64,000 nt of DNA from Albidovulum litorale (GCF_025751495.1 NZ_JAOWKZ010000004.1:434001-498000), one strand, 5' to 3'; shown: positions 27,685 to 37,261, counted from the first letter of the stretch. The notes: generated by a model not told the origin, from the sequence alone. Program-made: numbers and translations.

Positions 27685-29076
27685 ATGACCGACAAGACCC
27701 AGAATGCGATGTGGGGCGGGCGTTTCGCCGATGGGCCCGACGCGATCATGGAGGCGATCAATGCCTCGATCAGCTTCGACCAGCGGCTTTACGCCCAGGA
27801 CATCGCGGGGTCCCGTGCCCATGCGGCGATGCTCGCCGCGCAGGGCATCATAAGCGATAAAGATGCAAAGGCCATTCGGGAAGGCCTGCTCACGGTCTTG
27901 TCAGAGATCGAGACCGGAAACTTCGCATTTTCGACAGCACTTGAAGACATCCACATGAATGTCGAGGCGCGGCTGAAAGAGATCATCGGTGAACCGGCCG
28001 GGCGGCTTCATACCGCGCGGAGCCGCAACGATCAGGTCGCGACCGACTTCCGGCTCTGGGTGCGCGACCGCTGCGATGAGGCGGTCGGCAAATTGTCGGC
28101 TTTGTGTATGGCACTTGTCGGTCAGGCAGAGGCCGGGGCCGATTGGGTCATGCCGGGCTTCACCCATCTTCAGACCGCGCAGCCGGTGACCTGGGGCCAC
28201 CATATGCTGGCCTATGTGGAGATGTTTTCACGCGATATCGGTCGGTTCACCGATGCAAGGAAACGCATGAACGAATGCCCGCTCGGCGCGGCCGCACTTG
28301 CGGGCACCTCCTTCCCGATCGACCGGTTTGCGACGGCAGCGGCGCTCGGCTTCGACCGGCCCGCGGCCAATTCGCTCGATGCCGTCAGCGACCGCGACTT
28401 CGCGCTCGAATTCCTCGCCGCTGCTGCGATAACCGCCATGCATCTTTCCCGCTTCGCCGAGGAACTGGTGATCTGGTCCTCGGCCCAGTTCCGCTTCGTG
28501 GCGCTTTCCGACCGCTTCTCCACCGGCTCCTCGATCATGCCGCAGAAAAAGAATCCCGATGCGGCCGAGCTGATCCGGGCCAAGGTCGGGCGGATCATGG
28601 GGGCGAATGTCGGGCTGATGATGGTGATGAAGGGCCTGCCGCTGACCTATTCCAAGGACATGCAGGAAGACAAGGAACAGGTCTTCGACGCGGCCGACAA
28701 CCTGATGCTGGCGCTTGCGGCAATGGAAGGCATGGTGCGCGACATGAGCGCCAATCGCGCCAATCTTGAAAAGGCCGCATCCTCGGGCTTTTCGACCGCG
28801 ACCGACCTTGCCGACTGGCTCGTGCGCGCGCTGGGCCTGCCCTTCCGCGACGCCCACCACATCACCGGCAGCCTTGTCGCCATGGCCGAGAAGAAGGGCT
28901 GCGACCTGCCCGACCTGAATCTGGCTGAAATGCAGTCCGCCCATGCGGGGATCACGGACGAAGTCTATTCGGTCCTCGGCGTCCACAATTCCGTCGCCTC
29001 GCGCCAGAGCTTCGGCGGTACCGCCCCCGATCAGGTCCGCGCCCGGATTGCTGACTGGAAGGCGCGGCTGGCATGA
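27685..29076 (+). CDS. argH: Argininosuccinate lyase
   Basis: Cleaves argininosuccinate to arginine and fumarate, the last step of arginine synthesis. It is a 463-residue member of the fumarase/aspartase family with the signature [12 protein letters not shown] (catalytic Ser loop), [13 protein letters not shown]-like [19 protein letters not shown], and [16 protein letters not shown]. The start at 27685 gives [14 protein letters not shown], the usual N terminus; a GTG two codons earlier is possible. Its stop overlaps the next small lipoprotein start as ATGA. Confidence 0.97.
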   Translation: MTDKTQNAMWGGRFADGPDAIMEAINASISFDQRLYAQDIAGSRAHAAMLAAQGIISDKDAKAIREGLLTVLSEIETGNFAFSTALEDIHMNVEARLKEIIGEPAGRLHTARSRNDQVATDFRLWVRDRCDEAVGKLSALCMALVGQAEAGADWVMPGFTHLQTAQPVTWGHHMLAYVEMFSRDIGRFTDARKRMNECPLGAAALAGTSFPIDRFATAAALGFDRPAANSLDAVSDRDFALEFLAAAAITAMHLSRFAEELVIWSSAQFRFVALSDRFSTGSSIMPQKKNPDAAELIRAKVGRIMGANVGLMMVMKGLPLTYSKDMQEDKEQVFDAADNLMLALAAMEGMVRDMSANRANLEKAASSGFSTATDLADWLVRALGLPFRDAHHITGSLVAMAEKKGCDLPDLNLAEMQSAHAGITDEVYSVLGVHNSVASRQSFGGTAPDQVRARIADWKARLA

Positions 29077-29231
29077 GGTTCGTGCCTGTCCTTCTGGCCG
29101 CAGCCGCCCTTCTCTCCGCCTGCGCGCAACCGCGTGCCCATGTCGGCGCGCGCATCACGCCGGACGGGGTCCGGGCGACGCCTTCGCTGTCCACCTCCAT
29201 CGCCGGTATCGGCCTTACACTGAGCCAATGA
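29073..29231 (+). CDS. Small lipoprotein (52 aa) coupled to argH
   Basis: A 52-residue predicted lipoprotein, starting in ATGA overlap with the argH stop. The signal peptide is hydrophobic ([14 protein letters not shown]), with lipobox LLSAC and lipidated Cys17. The remaining 35 residues are low in complexity and lack known motifs. It overlaps the next small lipoprotein by 4 bp, so argH and both lipoproteins form a coupled operon. Function unknown. Confidence 0.7.
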   Translation: MRFVPVLLAAAALLSACAQPRAHVGARITPDGVRATPSLSTSIAGIGLTLSQ

Positions 29232-29368
29232 TCATGCGCATCTGCCTGAGCCTTCTCATAGCCGCCACCCTCGCTGCCTGCGGCGCGGATGGCGAACCGA
29301 CCCCGCCTGCCGAAACCGGCGTCACGGTCTCGGGGCAGGTCAAGGTCGGCGTCGGCGGCAACCTCTGA
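29228..29368 (+). CDS. Small lipoprotein (46 aa), LptM-like position
   Basis: A 46-residue predicted lipoprotein with lipobox LAAC (Cys18) and a short mature part PPAETGVTVSGQVKVGVGG. Small lipoproteins with a GVTVSG-type tail lie between argH and lysA in related genomes (from memory), recalling enterobacterial YifL/LptM. Here no lysA follows; a hairpin repeat and a convergent ABC gene come next. ATG at 29234 is an alternative start. Confidence 0.7.
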   Translation: MIMRICLSLLIAATLAACGADGEPTPPAETGVTVSGQVKVGVGGNL

Positions 29369-29460
29369 CCCTGTGACCAGATTGAGCGCGCGGGTGCCCC
29401 GCGCGCAAGACATATCTCACCCCATTCGCAAGGCGAATGGGGTTCGGATTCCGCTCCGCG

Positions 29461-29526
29461 GGGAGGTGTTTTAGAACAGGAGAAGCCCAAGGGCTGTCCT
29501 GCTTCTTCTGTTCTAAAATACCTCCC
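29461..29526. repeat. Interspersed repeat copy B, as a 26-bp inverted repeat hairpin
   Basis: The arms at 29461-29486 (GGGAGGTGTTTTAGAACAGG...) and 29501-29526 (complement) pair at 24 of 26 positions; the two mismatches are G-T pairs that would form wobble pairs in plus-strand RNA. The loop holds AGCCC-AA-GGGCT, a second small palindrome. It lies between the convergent argH operon and the ABC permease, where it could end transcription from both sides. The right arm matches the TTCTGTTCxxAAATAC core of the other repeats. Confidence 0.7.
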
Positions 29527-29595
29527 GCCGGCGGCAAATCGCACGAAGTGCCAGAAGGCTCGCGCGCGCAGCGCGCTCAACTGGATCACGCCCCC

Positions 29596-30732
29596 TCAAT
29601 CCAGCGTACGACGGAACCGGAGAAGCGCGAGTGTCGCAAAGGCGCCCACAAAGACCGCCAGCGCCGCCATGGGTTGCGCGACGCCCGCATAGTCCGACCC
29701 TTTCAGCATCACCGCCCGGATCAGCCGCAGGAAATGGGTGAGCGGGAAGATCTCACCCAGGGTCTGCGCCCAGTAGGGCATGCCGCGATAGGGGAACATG
29801 AAGCCCGAGAGCAGCAGCGAAGGCAGGAAGAAGAAGAAGGTAAGCTGCATCGCCTGCATCTGGGTTCGCGAGGCGGTGGAGATGAGGTAACCGAGAATGA
29901 CGAGCGCGGCGACGAAGATGAAGACGCCCAGCAGAAGCAGCGGCAATGCGCCGACAAAGGGCACGTCGAAGATCAGTTTCGCCGCGACGAGCACCACCGC
30001 GACCTGCACCGCGCCGACACCGAGATAGGGCAGGACCTTGCCCAGCATGATCTCGATGGGTGTTGCCGGCATGGAGAGCAGGTTTTCCATCGTGCCACGT
30101 TCCACCTCGCGCGTCAGCGCCATCGAGGTCATCATCACCATTGTCATCTGCAGGATGACGCCAAGGAGGCCCGGCACGATATTGTACTGGGTGATGCCTT
30201 CCGGGTTGTAACGCTTGTGGACCGTCACCTGCAGCCGGGTCGCTTCTGTTTCCGCGGCCTGTGCCTCTGCCCCGCTTTCGCGCAGCAATGCCTCGGCCGC
30301 GACGATGCCGAGGGTGGAGATGGCGCCGGAGGCGACGGACGGATCGGTCGCATCGGCCTCGATCAGGATCGTCGGGTGATCGCCGCGTTCCACCCGGCGG
30401 CCGAAATCGGAAGGAACCGTAACGACGAAGGCGACATCGCCCTTCGTGATCAGGGCTTCCGCCTCGGCGGCAGAGGCGGCGGGATGGGTGAAGCGGTAAT
30501 AACCGGTCAGTTCCAGCGCCGAGACCATGGCGCGGGTATAGCGGTCCTGCGTGGGCGCGACGAGTGCGGCGGGCAGTCCCTTCGGGTCGGAGTTGATTGC
30601 GAAGCCGAAGAGGATGAGCTGGATCAGCGGGATGCCCAGCATCATCGCGAAGGTGATGCGGTCGCGGCGCATCTGGATCAGTTCCTTGGCGAGAAGCGCG
30701 GCGAGGCGGCGAAGCGAGAAGAAGCGGCTCAT
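29596..30732 (-). CDS. ABC-2 type transporter permease (YbhR/YbhS-like)
   Basis: A 378-residue permease with one N-terminal helix (about 21-44), a large periplasmic domain (about 50-175) and five C-terminal helices, the layout of the YbhR/YbhS/YhhJ group. The region TREVERGTMENLLSMPATPIEIMLGK is the hallmark coupling segment of ABC-2 exporters. It is the last gene of a regulator / HlyD / ATPase / permease operon and overlaps the ATPase gene by 4 bp. Only one permease is present, whereas E. coli ybh has two, so it probably forms a homodimer. Confidence 0.9.
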   Translation of the reverse strand: MSRFFSLRRLAALLAKELIQMRRDRITFAMMLGIPLIQLILFGFAINSDPKGLPAALVAPTQDRYTRAMVSALELTGYYRFTHPAASAAEAEALITKGDVAFVVTVPSDFGRRVERGDHPTILIEADATDPSVASGAISTLGIVAAEALLRESGAEAQAAETEATRLQVTVHKRYNPEGITQYNIVPGLLGVILQMTMVMMTSMALTREVERGTMENLLSMPATPIEIMLGKVLPYLGVGAVQVAVVLVAAKLIFDVPFVGALPLLLLGVFIFVAALVILGYLISTASRTQMQAMQLTFFFFLPSLLLSGFMFPYRGMPYWAQTLGEIFPLTHFLRLIRAVMLKGSDYAGVAQPMAALAVFVGAFATLALLRFRRTLD

Positions 30733-31655
30733 CCCATATTGTCCTTCGCTCCGCCCATGAGCTGGATGAACACATCCTCAAGGCTGGTCTCGGCCGGGTG
30801 CATGGTCGTCCCGGTCTCTGCCGCCACCCGCTCCACCGATTGCCTGAGTGCCGCGCCGTCGCGGCCGACGACATGCAACGTCGCGCCGAAAGGGGCGATC
30901 TGGTCGACGCCCGCCGCGCCCTCCAGCCGCCGTGCGGCCGCAGTCAGGTCATCGCCCTCCAGGATCACGGTCGTCAGCCCGGCATTGCGGACCACTTCGG
31001 CCACGGTGCCCTTGGCCACGAGCTTGCCGTAAGAGATATAGTTGATCCGGTGGCAGCGCTCGGCCTCGTCCATGTAGTGGGTGGAGACGAGCACGGTCAG
31101 ACCCTCCGCCGCCAGCCGGTGGATCTCGTCCCAGAACTCGCGCCGCGCCTTGGGGTCGACCCCGGCGGTGGGCTCATCCAGCATCAGCAGTTTCGGCGCG
31201 TGCATGATGCAGGCGGCGAGCGCGAGGCGCTGCTTCCAGCCGCCCGAGAGCGACCCGGCCAGTTGATGCCGCCGCGCGGTCAGGCCGAGATCGGCCAGCG
31301 TGTCGGAGACATGTCTGCGCGCGGGCCGAAGACCGTAAAGACCCGCGACGAAGTTCAGGTTCTCCTCGATCGTCAGGTCTTCGTAGAAGGAAAAGCGCTG
31401 GGTCATGTAGCCGACCTCACGCTTGATCGCGCGGCCCGCGCGGCGGATGTCGTGGCCAAGGACGCGGCCTTCGCCCGCATCCGGGGTGAGAAGCCCGCAC
31501 ATGAGGCGGATCGTCGTCGTCTTGCCCGACCCGTTGGGGCCGAGGAATCCCGCGATCTCACCCTTCCGGACGGTCAGCGAGACGTCACCCACCACCGCCC
31601 GTCCGCCGTAACGCTTGGTCAGGCCCCGGACCTCGATGGCGGGTTCGGCGTTCAT
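30729..31655 (-). CDS. ABC transporter ATP-binding protein (efflux)
   Basis: A 308-residue ATPase with one nucleotide-binding domain: Walker A GPNGSGKTTT (residues 39-48), signature LSGGWKQRLALA, and Walker B LLMLDEPTAGVDP. The C-terminal ~80 residues form the small domain usual in DrrA/YbhF-type exporters. E. coli YbhF has two such domains fused; here there is one. The start at 31655 overlaps the HlyD stop, and the stop overlaps the permease start. Confidence 0.93.
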   Translation of the reverse strand: MNAEPAIEVRGLTKRYGGRAVVGDVSLTVRKGEIAGFLGPNGSGKTTTIRLMCGLLTPDAGEGRVLGHDIRRAGRAIKREVGYMTQRFSFYEDLTIEENLNFVAGLYGLRPARRHVSDTLADLGLTARRHQLAGSLSGGWKQRLALAACIMHAPKLLMLDEPTAGVDPKARREFWDEIHRLAAEGLTVLVSTHYMDEAERCHRINYISYGKLVAKGTVAEVVRNAGLTTVILEGDDLTAAARRLEGAAGVDQIAPFGATLHVVGRDGAALRQSVERVAAETGTTMHPAETSLEDVFIQLMGGAKDNMG

Positions 31656-32602
31656 CCCGCTTCCCCGGACAGGTCGACATCGACGATCTGGCCGGGTTTC
31701 AGCCCGTCGGGCGCGTCGGGCCGCGCCTCGATCAGGTAGACGAGCTTTTGCCGGTTCTCGAGCGAGTAGATGACCGGGGGCGTGAATTCGGGCGCGTCGG
31801 CGACATAGGTCACCGTGGCCGTGTGCCCGTCGCCGCAGCCGTCGCAATGGACGCTGAGGGAGGAACCGGGGGCGATGGTGGCGATTGCCGTTGCGGGTAC
31901 ATAGAGCCGGAGTTTCACCGCGCCATCGGGCAGGATCGACAGGACCGGCGCCGCAGGTCCGGCCAGTTCGCCGGGCGTGCGGATCACGTCATGGACCCGG
32001 CCCGGGGCAGGGGCGGTCAGGCGGCGCTGGCCAAGGTTCCAGTCCGCACGGGCGCGGGCGGCTTTCGCGCCGTCCACCGCAGCTTCGGCCGCCGCGATCT
32101 CCTGCGCGCGGGCGGGAAGGCGGGCGACTGCAAGGTTGGCCTCGGCCTCGGCCACCCGGGCGCGGGCGACCGTGGCGGCGGTTGCCGCGTCGTCGGCCTG
32201 TGTTGCCGTCGCAGCCCCCCGTTTGGCGAGGCTCTGCAAGCGTTCGGCGGCGCGGTCGGCCTCATCGGCCTGCGCGCGGGCCGAGGCGAGCGTGGCCTCG
32301 ATCACCCGGATTTCCTCCGGACGACGTCCCTCGCGCAGGTTAGCAAGCTGGCTTTCGGCCTGGGCCAGCGCCGCTGTCGCCTCGGACAGGGCAATCTCGG
32401 CGTCGCGGCGTTCCATCGCGACGAGCAGGTCCCCCGCCGCCACCCGGTCCCCGCGTGCCACGGCGAGGGTTTCGATCTGGGCGGTGGCGACCGGGGCGAT
32501 CAGCACATATTCGCCCTCCACATAGCCGGTCGCGAAGGGCGGTGGCGGCGAACAGGCGGAAAACAGGGCCGAGAGGATCGGGACGGCACAGATGACGCTC
32601 AT
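31652..32602 (-). CDS. HlyD-family periplasmic adaptor, lipoprotein type (YbhG-like)
   Basis: A 316-residue membrane fusion protein. The N terminus has a lipobox LFSAC (Cys17), unlike most HlyD proteins, which have a membrane helix. The biotinyl-lipoyl half-motifs flank a long alanine-rich coiled coil (about residues 70-190), and the C-terminal beta-barrel includes APAPGRVHDVIRTPGEL. It would bridge the ABC exporter to an outer-membrane channel. Overlaps of 4 bp with both neighbours show an operon. Confidence 0.9.
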   Translation of the reverse strand: MSVICAVPILSALFSACSPPPPFATGYVEGEYVLIAPVATAQIETLAVARGDRVAAGDLLVAMERRDAEIALSEATAALAQAESQLANLREGRRPEEIRVIEATLASARAQADEADRAAERLQSLAKRGAATATQADDAATAATVARARVAEAEANLAVARLPARAQEIAAAEAAVDGAKAARARADWNLGQRRLTAPAPGRVHDVIRTPGELAGPAAPVLSILPDGAVKLRLYVPATAIATIAPGSSLSVHCDGCGDGHTATVTYVADAPEFTPPVIYSLENRQKLVYLIEARPDAPDGLKPGQIVDVDLSGEAG

Positions 32603-33243
32603 GACAGACGCTCCCGTTCAAGGATGGACCGGAGATTGGCGGCGAGAATGTCGGCGATGCGGGCGGCCTCGTCCGCGCCGGGATCAGACCAGCCGAGTCG
32701 GCGGGTCACGATCGGGCGGCCGATGCGGAAATAGAGCACCTGTCCGATCAGGGAAAAGACGGTGAGCTTTGTCGCCTCGCTTTCCGCCTCCTGCCCGGTC
32801 GCGATGCCCCAGAGCGCGCAGAAGCGGCGGTGCATCGGTTCGATCATTGCGGCATAGACGGTGTCGAGGACGGGGCCGCCTTCGCCCACCTCACGCAGCA
32901 TGAAGGGGATCAGCGGTTCCGCCTCGCGCGAGGCGATGACGAAACGGGCCATGGCGCGCAGGATCATTTCCATCTGCAGTGCCGCGGCTTGGGGCGTGTC
33001 GGGCCGGGGCAGGGCACTGGCATTCAGGACCGCGCCGATGCGCCGCGCGACCTCTGCCCCGCAAGCCTGCCTGAGCCCGTCCTTGGAGCCGAAATGATAC
33101 GCGATGGAAGCGATGTTTGCCTGCGCCTCGGCCGCGATCTCGCGCGTAGAGGTGGCTGCGAAACCCTTTTGGCCGAAGAGTTTCAGTCCGGCGGCGATCA
33201 GGTCGGCGGCAGTGCCTTCGGGGGCTTTGGGTTCGTTGGTCAT
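32599..33243 (-). CDS. TetR-family regulator, CecR-like
   Basis: A 214-residue TetR regulator. The N-terminal helix-turn-helix is FAATSTREIAAEAQANIASIAYHFGSK-like (residues ~29-55), and the C-terminal domain resembles DUF1956, as in E. coli CecR (YbiH), which controls ybhGFSR. It heads a transcript of adaptor, ATPase and permease genes, the same order as E. coli cecR-ybhGFSR. It probably represses its own operon through the palindrome at 33276. The effector is unknown; CecR in E. coli is linked to cefoperazone and chloramphenicol sensitivity. Confidence 0.88.
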   Translation of the reverse strand: MTNEPKAPEGTAADLIAAGLKLFGQKGFAATSTREIAAEAQANIASIAYHFGSKDGLRQACGAEVARRIGAVLNASALPRPDTPQAAALQMEMILRAMARFVIASREAEPLIPFMLREVGEGGPVLDTVYAAMIEPMHRRFCALWGIATGQEAESEATKLTVFSLIGQVLYFRIGRPIVTRRLGWSDPGADEAARIADILAANLRSILERERLS

Positions 33244-33275
33244 GGGGTTTTCAGGGTCGGTCAGGTTGGCATTTT

Positions 33276-33291
33276 AATCAATCGTTTGATT
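33276..33291. promoter_or_regulatory. Operator-like palindrome upstream of the CecR-like gene
   Basis: AATCAA-TCGT-TTGATT is a perfect six-base inverted repeat with a four-base centre, 33 bp upstream of the regulator ATG in an AT-rich patch. The spacing fits a TetR-family dimer. It is probably the autoregulatory site of the efflux operon (inference). Confidence 0.65.
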
Positions 33292-33485
33292 TAGTACAAC
33301 ACAGTTTTCCGTGATCTTGGTTCCCGGGCGACCGGTGCCGCCCGTTTTGTCCCGGCCCTGCGGTGAAATTTCGGACGATCTGCAAACCGTCTCGGATGGC
33401 GGGGAATTCTGGCGCCGACCTGCCAGACCTAGATTTCTGGCATCCGCCGGTCCGCCGGCCCGGCAACAACAGAAAGGACCATCTC

Positions 33486-33854
33486 ATGCCATTCGGCTTC
33501 GTCACCAAAACCATTCATTCCTGGCTCGACTATCCGGTCGCGGCCGCGCTCATGATCCTGCCCGTCGTGCTGGGGCTCGGCGAGAGCAATCCCGCCGCAC
33601 TCTGGCTGTCGGTCTTGACCGGCATCGCGGCGCTGATCCTGACAATCTTCACTGATCATCAAACCGGGCTGATCCGGGTGCTGCCCTATCGGGTGCATAT
33701 GGCGGTCGACCTCGCGGTCGGGCTGACCTTCCTTGCCGCACCGTTCCTGTTCGGCTTCGCCGGCTTGGACGCGGCGTTTTACTGGCTCAACGGGCTGGCG
33801 GTCGTCGCGGTGATCGGCCTGCACAAGCCCGAACCGGGTCCGAGCGCGGCATAA
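33486..33854 (+). CDS. SPW-repeat-like small membrane protein
   Basis: A 122-residue integral membrane protein with four hydrophobic segments in two similar halves (DYPVAAALMILPVVLGL and VDLAVGLTFLAAPFLFGF), recalling SPW-type repeats. Function unknown. The start at 33486 has AAAGGACC upstream; an in-frame extension is not hydrophobic or family-like. It is divergent from the CecR-like regulator and convergent with ptsP. Confidence 0.75.
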   Translation: MPFGFVTKTIHSWLDYPVAAALMILPVVLGLGESNPAALWLSVLTGIAALILTIFTDHQTGLIRVLPYRVHMAVDLAVGLTFLAAPFLFGFAGLDAAFYWLNGLAVVAVIGLHKPEPGPSAA

Positions 33855-33914
33855 AGCCGTCAGAACCCGGTTGCGTGTCCCGGGCCGGGTCCGTCCACCG
33901 GTCCGGGACGCGTA

Positions 33915-36161
33915 TCAGATATCCTGTTTCGCAAGCCAGTTCACAACGCCCGCGCGGACATTGGTCACGCCCGCCTCGCATTCCGCCTCGATCACCGCGC
34001 GCAGTTCGGTGAGATTTACGCGGCGGATCAGATGCTTCACCGGGCCGATGGAGGCAGGCCGCATGGAGAGCGTACGGAAACCGATGGCAGCAAGAGTCAG
34101 CGCCTCGATCGGACGACCGGCATCCTCGCCGCAGAAGGACAGGTCGGTGCGGGTTTCGGCGCAGCGATCAACGATATGGCAGAGGAAGTGCAGGAAGCTC
34201 GCGTTCAGCATATCATAGCGCCGACGGACGGTTTCGTTTTCGCGGTCTGCGGCGAAGAAGAACTGTTTCAGGTCATTGCCGCCGACCGAGATGAAATCTG
34301 CCGTCTCGAAGAATTCCTTTGGCGCATAGGCGAGCGACGGGGTTTCCAGCATTGCGCCGATTTCCAAGGCGCCCGGCAGCTTGTGCCCCAACCGGCGCTC
34401 GCGCTCCACCTCATCCTTCAGCATCTGGCGGGCGGTGCGGAACTCCTCGTATTCGGCGACGAAGGGGAACATGATCGACATCGGCCGCCCGTTCGCGGCG
34501 CGCAGGAGGGCCTGCAGCTGCATCCGCATGATGCCGGGCTTGTCGAGCGCCACCCGGATCGCGCGCCAGCCCATCGCGGGGTTCGGTTCTTCCACCCGCT
34601 TCATGTAGGGCAGGACCTTGTCCGAGCCGATGTCGAGCGTGCGGAAGACGACGCGCTTGCCATGGGCGGCATCCATGACGCCGGAATAGATGCCCGCAAG
34701 TTCCGCCCGCTTCGGCACATGGTTGCGGATCAGGAACTGCAATTCGGTGCGGAAAAGGCCGACGCCTTCGGCCCCTGATCCGGCGAGCGACGGCAGGTCG
34801 GCCATCAGCCCCGCATTCATGTGGAGCGAGATCGTGGTTCCGCATTTCGCGGTGGCCGGCTTGTCGCGGAGCGATGCGTAGCGCGTCTGCGCCTTGGCCT
34901 GCATCGCTATCTTGTCGCGGAAGGCGGCGGCGACGGTTTCCTCGGGGCGCAGGTGCACGATGCCCTGATCGCCGTCGACGAGGATCGGGTCGCCGTTCAG
35001 GGCTTCGGTTATGATCCGTTCGGCGTGGATGACAAGGGGAATGGCCAGCGCCCGGGCGACGATGGCGGCATGCGAGCCGACGGCGCCTTCCTCCAGCACG
35101 ATCCCCTTCAGGCGCCGACCATAATCGAGAAGCTCCGCAGGCCCTATATTGCGGGCCACAAGGATCGGATCGTCGGGCATCTCGGCGCCAGTATCGGCGC
35201 CCTGGCCCGTCAGGATGCGCAGAAGCCGGTTCGAGAGGTCGTCAAGGTCGTGAAGCCGGTCGCGCAGGTAAGGATCGGGCACGGTTTCGAGCCGTGCGCG
35301 GGCCGCCGACTGTTCCTTTTCCACCGCCGCCTCGGCCGAGAGGCCCGCCGCGATGTCTTCCTCCATCCGCCGCATCCAGCCGCGTGAATTGGCAAACATC
35401 CGGTAGGCTTCCAGAACCTGGCTTTGTTCCTTGTCCTGCCCGTCGGTCATGGTCAGCATCGCATCGACCGAGATACGCAGCCGGTCGACCGCCTCTTTCA
35501 GCCGCTCCAGTTCCGCAGCCGGATCGTCGGATACGAGGTTGGTGATGACGACACGCGGTTCATGCAGCCAGACATGGCCCTCTGCCGCGCCCTCCTGCCC
35601 GGTGCCGCCCCGGTACATCACGGGCTGCTGGTGCAGGGCTGACAGCGCTTCGCCCTCGCCGACGAAGGCGCCAAGTTCGGTCATCTCGGCCACCACCATG
35701 GCCACGACTTCCAGCGCATAGACCTCGTCATCGGAAAAGGCGCGCGCCTCTTTCGACTGAACCACGAGGACGCCGAGTTTTTCACCCAGCCGCTGGATCG
35801 GCACGCCGAGGAAGGAGGAATAGATCTCCTCGCCCGTCTCGGGCATATAGCGGAAGCCCTTTTCGGCGGGTGCATTGGCGGTGTTGATCGGGGACGACGT
35901 CTTGGCGACGCGGCCCACAAGGCCCTCACCCAGCCGCATCCGCGTCTGGTGCACGGATTCGGGGTTCAGACCTTCGGTCGCACAGAGTTCCAGCGTCTCG
36001 TCATCGCGGAAAAGGTAGATCGAGCAGACCTCTGACTGCATCGAATCAGCGATCAGATGGGTGATGCGGTCCAGCCGTTCCTGCCCGGCTCCGGCCTCGG
36101 CAAGTGTGTCGCGCAAGCGCCGGAGCAGCTTGCGGCTTTCGCTTTCCGTGCGGTCGGGCAT
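33915..36161 (-). CDS. ptsP: Phosphoenolpyruvate-protein phosphotransferase PtsP (EI-Ntr)
   Basis: A 748-residue first enzyme of the nitrogen PTS, which autophosphorylates from PEP and passes phosphate to NPr. It has an N-terminal GAF domain (about residues 15-150), then the EI N-domain with the phospho-His in GAVGSHAAIVARALAIP (around residue 360), and the PEP-binding TIM barrel (LFRTELQFL, GWRAIRVALD, FISVGGNDLKQF). No EIIA or HPr is nearby. The start at 36161 has GGAG upstream. In related genomes lysC directly precedes ptsP; here three genes separate them. Confidence 0.95.
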   Translation of the reverse strand: MPDRTESESRKLLRRLRDTLAEAGAGQERLDRITHLIADSMQSEVCSIYLFRDDETLELCATEGLNPESVHQTRMRLGEGLVGRVAKTSSPINTANAPAEKGFRYMPETGEEIYSSFLGVPIQRLGEKLGVLVVQSKEARAFSDDEVYALEVVAMVVAEMTELGAFVGEGEALSALHQQPVMYRGGTGQEGAAEGHVWLHEPRVVITNLVSDDPAAELERLKEAVDRLRISVDAMLTMTDGQDKEQSQVLEAYRMFANSRGWMRRMEEDIAAGLSAEAAVEKEQSAARARLETVPDPYLRDRLHDLDDLSNRLLRILTGQGADTGAEMPDDPILVARNIGPAELLDYGRRLKGIVLEEGAVGSHAAIVARALAIPLVIHAERIITEALNGDPILVDGDQGIVHLRPEETVAAAFRDKIAMQAKAQTRYASLRDKPATAKCGTTISLHMNAGLMADLPSLAGSGAEGVGLFRTELQFLIRNHVPKRAELAGIYSGVMDAAHGKRVVFRTLDIGSDKVLPYMKRVEEPNPAMGWRAIRVALDKPGIMRMQLQALLRAANGRPMSIMFPFVAEYEEFRTARQMLKDEVERERRLGHKLPGALEIGAMLETPSLAYAPKEFFETADFISVGGNDLKQFFFAADRENETVRRRYDMLNASFLHFLCHIVDRCAETRTDLSFCGEDAGRPIEALTLAAIGFRTLSMRPASIGPVKHLIRRVNLTELRAVIEAECEAGVTNVRAGVVNWLAKQDI

Positions 36162-36248
36162 GTTTTCTCCAGGGTGCCCCTCGGCTATTGGCCTTCTTAG
36201 ATCATAGCGGATCGCAAAACGAAACACCGAGATGCAGGCGCGGATCTG

Positions 36249-37124
36249 TCAGGTGGGGTTTCCCGGCGCGCGCCCTTCGATCAACTCGGCATTGGCGTTG
36301 CGCAGGTCGGTCAGGAAGTCGATCACCGCGCGGACGCGGGGCGTCCTGTGGACATCGACATGGGTGATGGCGAGTAGATCCACCGTGCCGATCACTTCCG
36401 GCCGGTATCGTCGAAGCGCCGGATCGCTGTCGCCGATGAAGCAGTCGATCAGAGCGACGCCGAGGCCCGCGCGGGCTGCCGAAACCATGTGCCCTTCGGT
36501 ATTGGCGCGCAGAGCGGCGCGGCTGTCCGGGAACAGCCGGGCGATCTGGCCAGTGAAGCCCGCCGTATCGGGCTCCTGCGGCATGGAGATGATCGGCGGG
36601 ACAGGTCCAAAGTCACTGTCTGCGGCGCAATAGGTGGCCATCGCGAAGGGGCCGACGGTGCGGATCACCGCGTCGGGTTCGGTCGGCCGGGACAGCCGCA
36701 GCGCGATATCGGCTTCGCGCCGGGACAGGCGCAAGGTCTTGACGCCGGACATGACGGTCACATCGAGACGCGGGTGACGCGACAGGAGCTGCGGCAGCGA
36801 TGGCAGGATGAGCCGGTCGATCAGACCGTCGAGCGCGGTCAGTCGCACCGGCCCCTCGACGCGGGCATCACTGCCGCTGAGCCGGCTTTCGAGCGAAAGC
36901 GCGCGCGCCTCGATTTCCTCAGCCCGGGCAACCGCGATCTCGCCCGCCGCCGTCGGCCGGAAACCGTCGCGCATACGGTCGAAGAGCCGCGTGGAGAGAT
37001 CGGTTTCGAGCGTCACGATGCGGCGGCCGACGGTTGTCGGGTCGACGCCAAGATCTCGCGACGCCGCCGCTAGAGAACCTGCACGCGCCACCGCCAGAAC
37101 GTATTTCAGGTCATCCCAGTTCAT
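36249..37124 (-). CDS. LysR-family transcriptional regulator
   Basis: A 291-residue LysR regulator. The N-terminal helix-turn-helix is at residues 1-60 (MNWDDLKYVLAVARAGSLAAASRDLGVDPTTVGRRI), and the effector domain follows. It is divergent from the SnoaL-like gene at 37262 across 137 bp, its most likely target. It lies in the block inserted between ptsP and lysC. Confidence 0.88.
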   Translation of the reverse strand: MNWDDLKYVLAVARAGSLAAASRDLGVDPTTVGRRIVTLETDLSTRLFDRMRDGFRPTAAGEIAVARAEEIEARALSLESRLSGSDARVEGPVRLTALDGLIDRLILPSLPQLLSRHPRLDVTVMSGVKTLRLSRREADIALRLSRPTEPDAVIRTVGPFAMATYCAADSDFGPVPPIISMPQEPDTAGFTGQIARLFPDSRAALRANTEGHMVSAARAGLGVALIDCFIGDSDPALRRYRPEVIGTVDLLAITHVDVHRTPRVRAVIDFLTDLRNANAELIEGRAPGNPT

Positions 37125-37261
37125 GCCTGCATTTTTGCATGTCAGAACGGGGAAATCACTTCTTTTCCCGACAGGCCCTTCGCAGCATACTTTGTGTTAC
37201 AGGGCATTTCGAAATGAAGCGCTTGATAAAAAACACAAAAATCAGAAAAGGAGTCAAATCG

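Noticed and set aside
29437-31032. Long rightward open frame opposite the ABC operon
   Set aside because: Antisense to two genes with intact Walker and ABC-2 motifs; composition is that of a shadow frame.
33877-33909. Inverted repeat GTCCCGG / CCGGGAC between the SPW-like gene and ptsP as a terminator
   Set aside because: Seven-base stem with a long loop and no T tract; convergent genes make it plausible but support is too weak.
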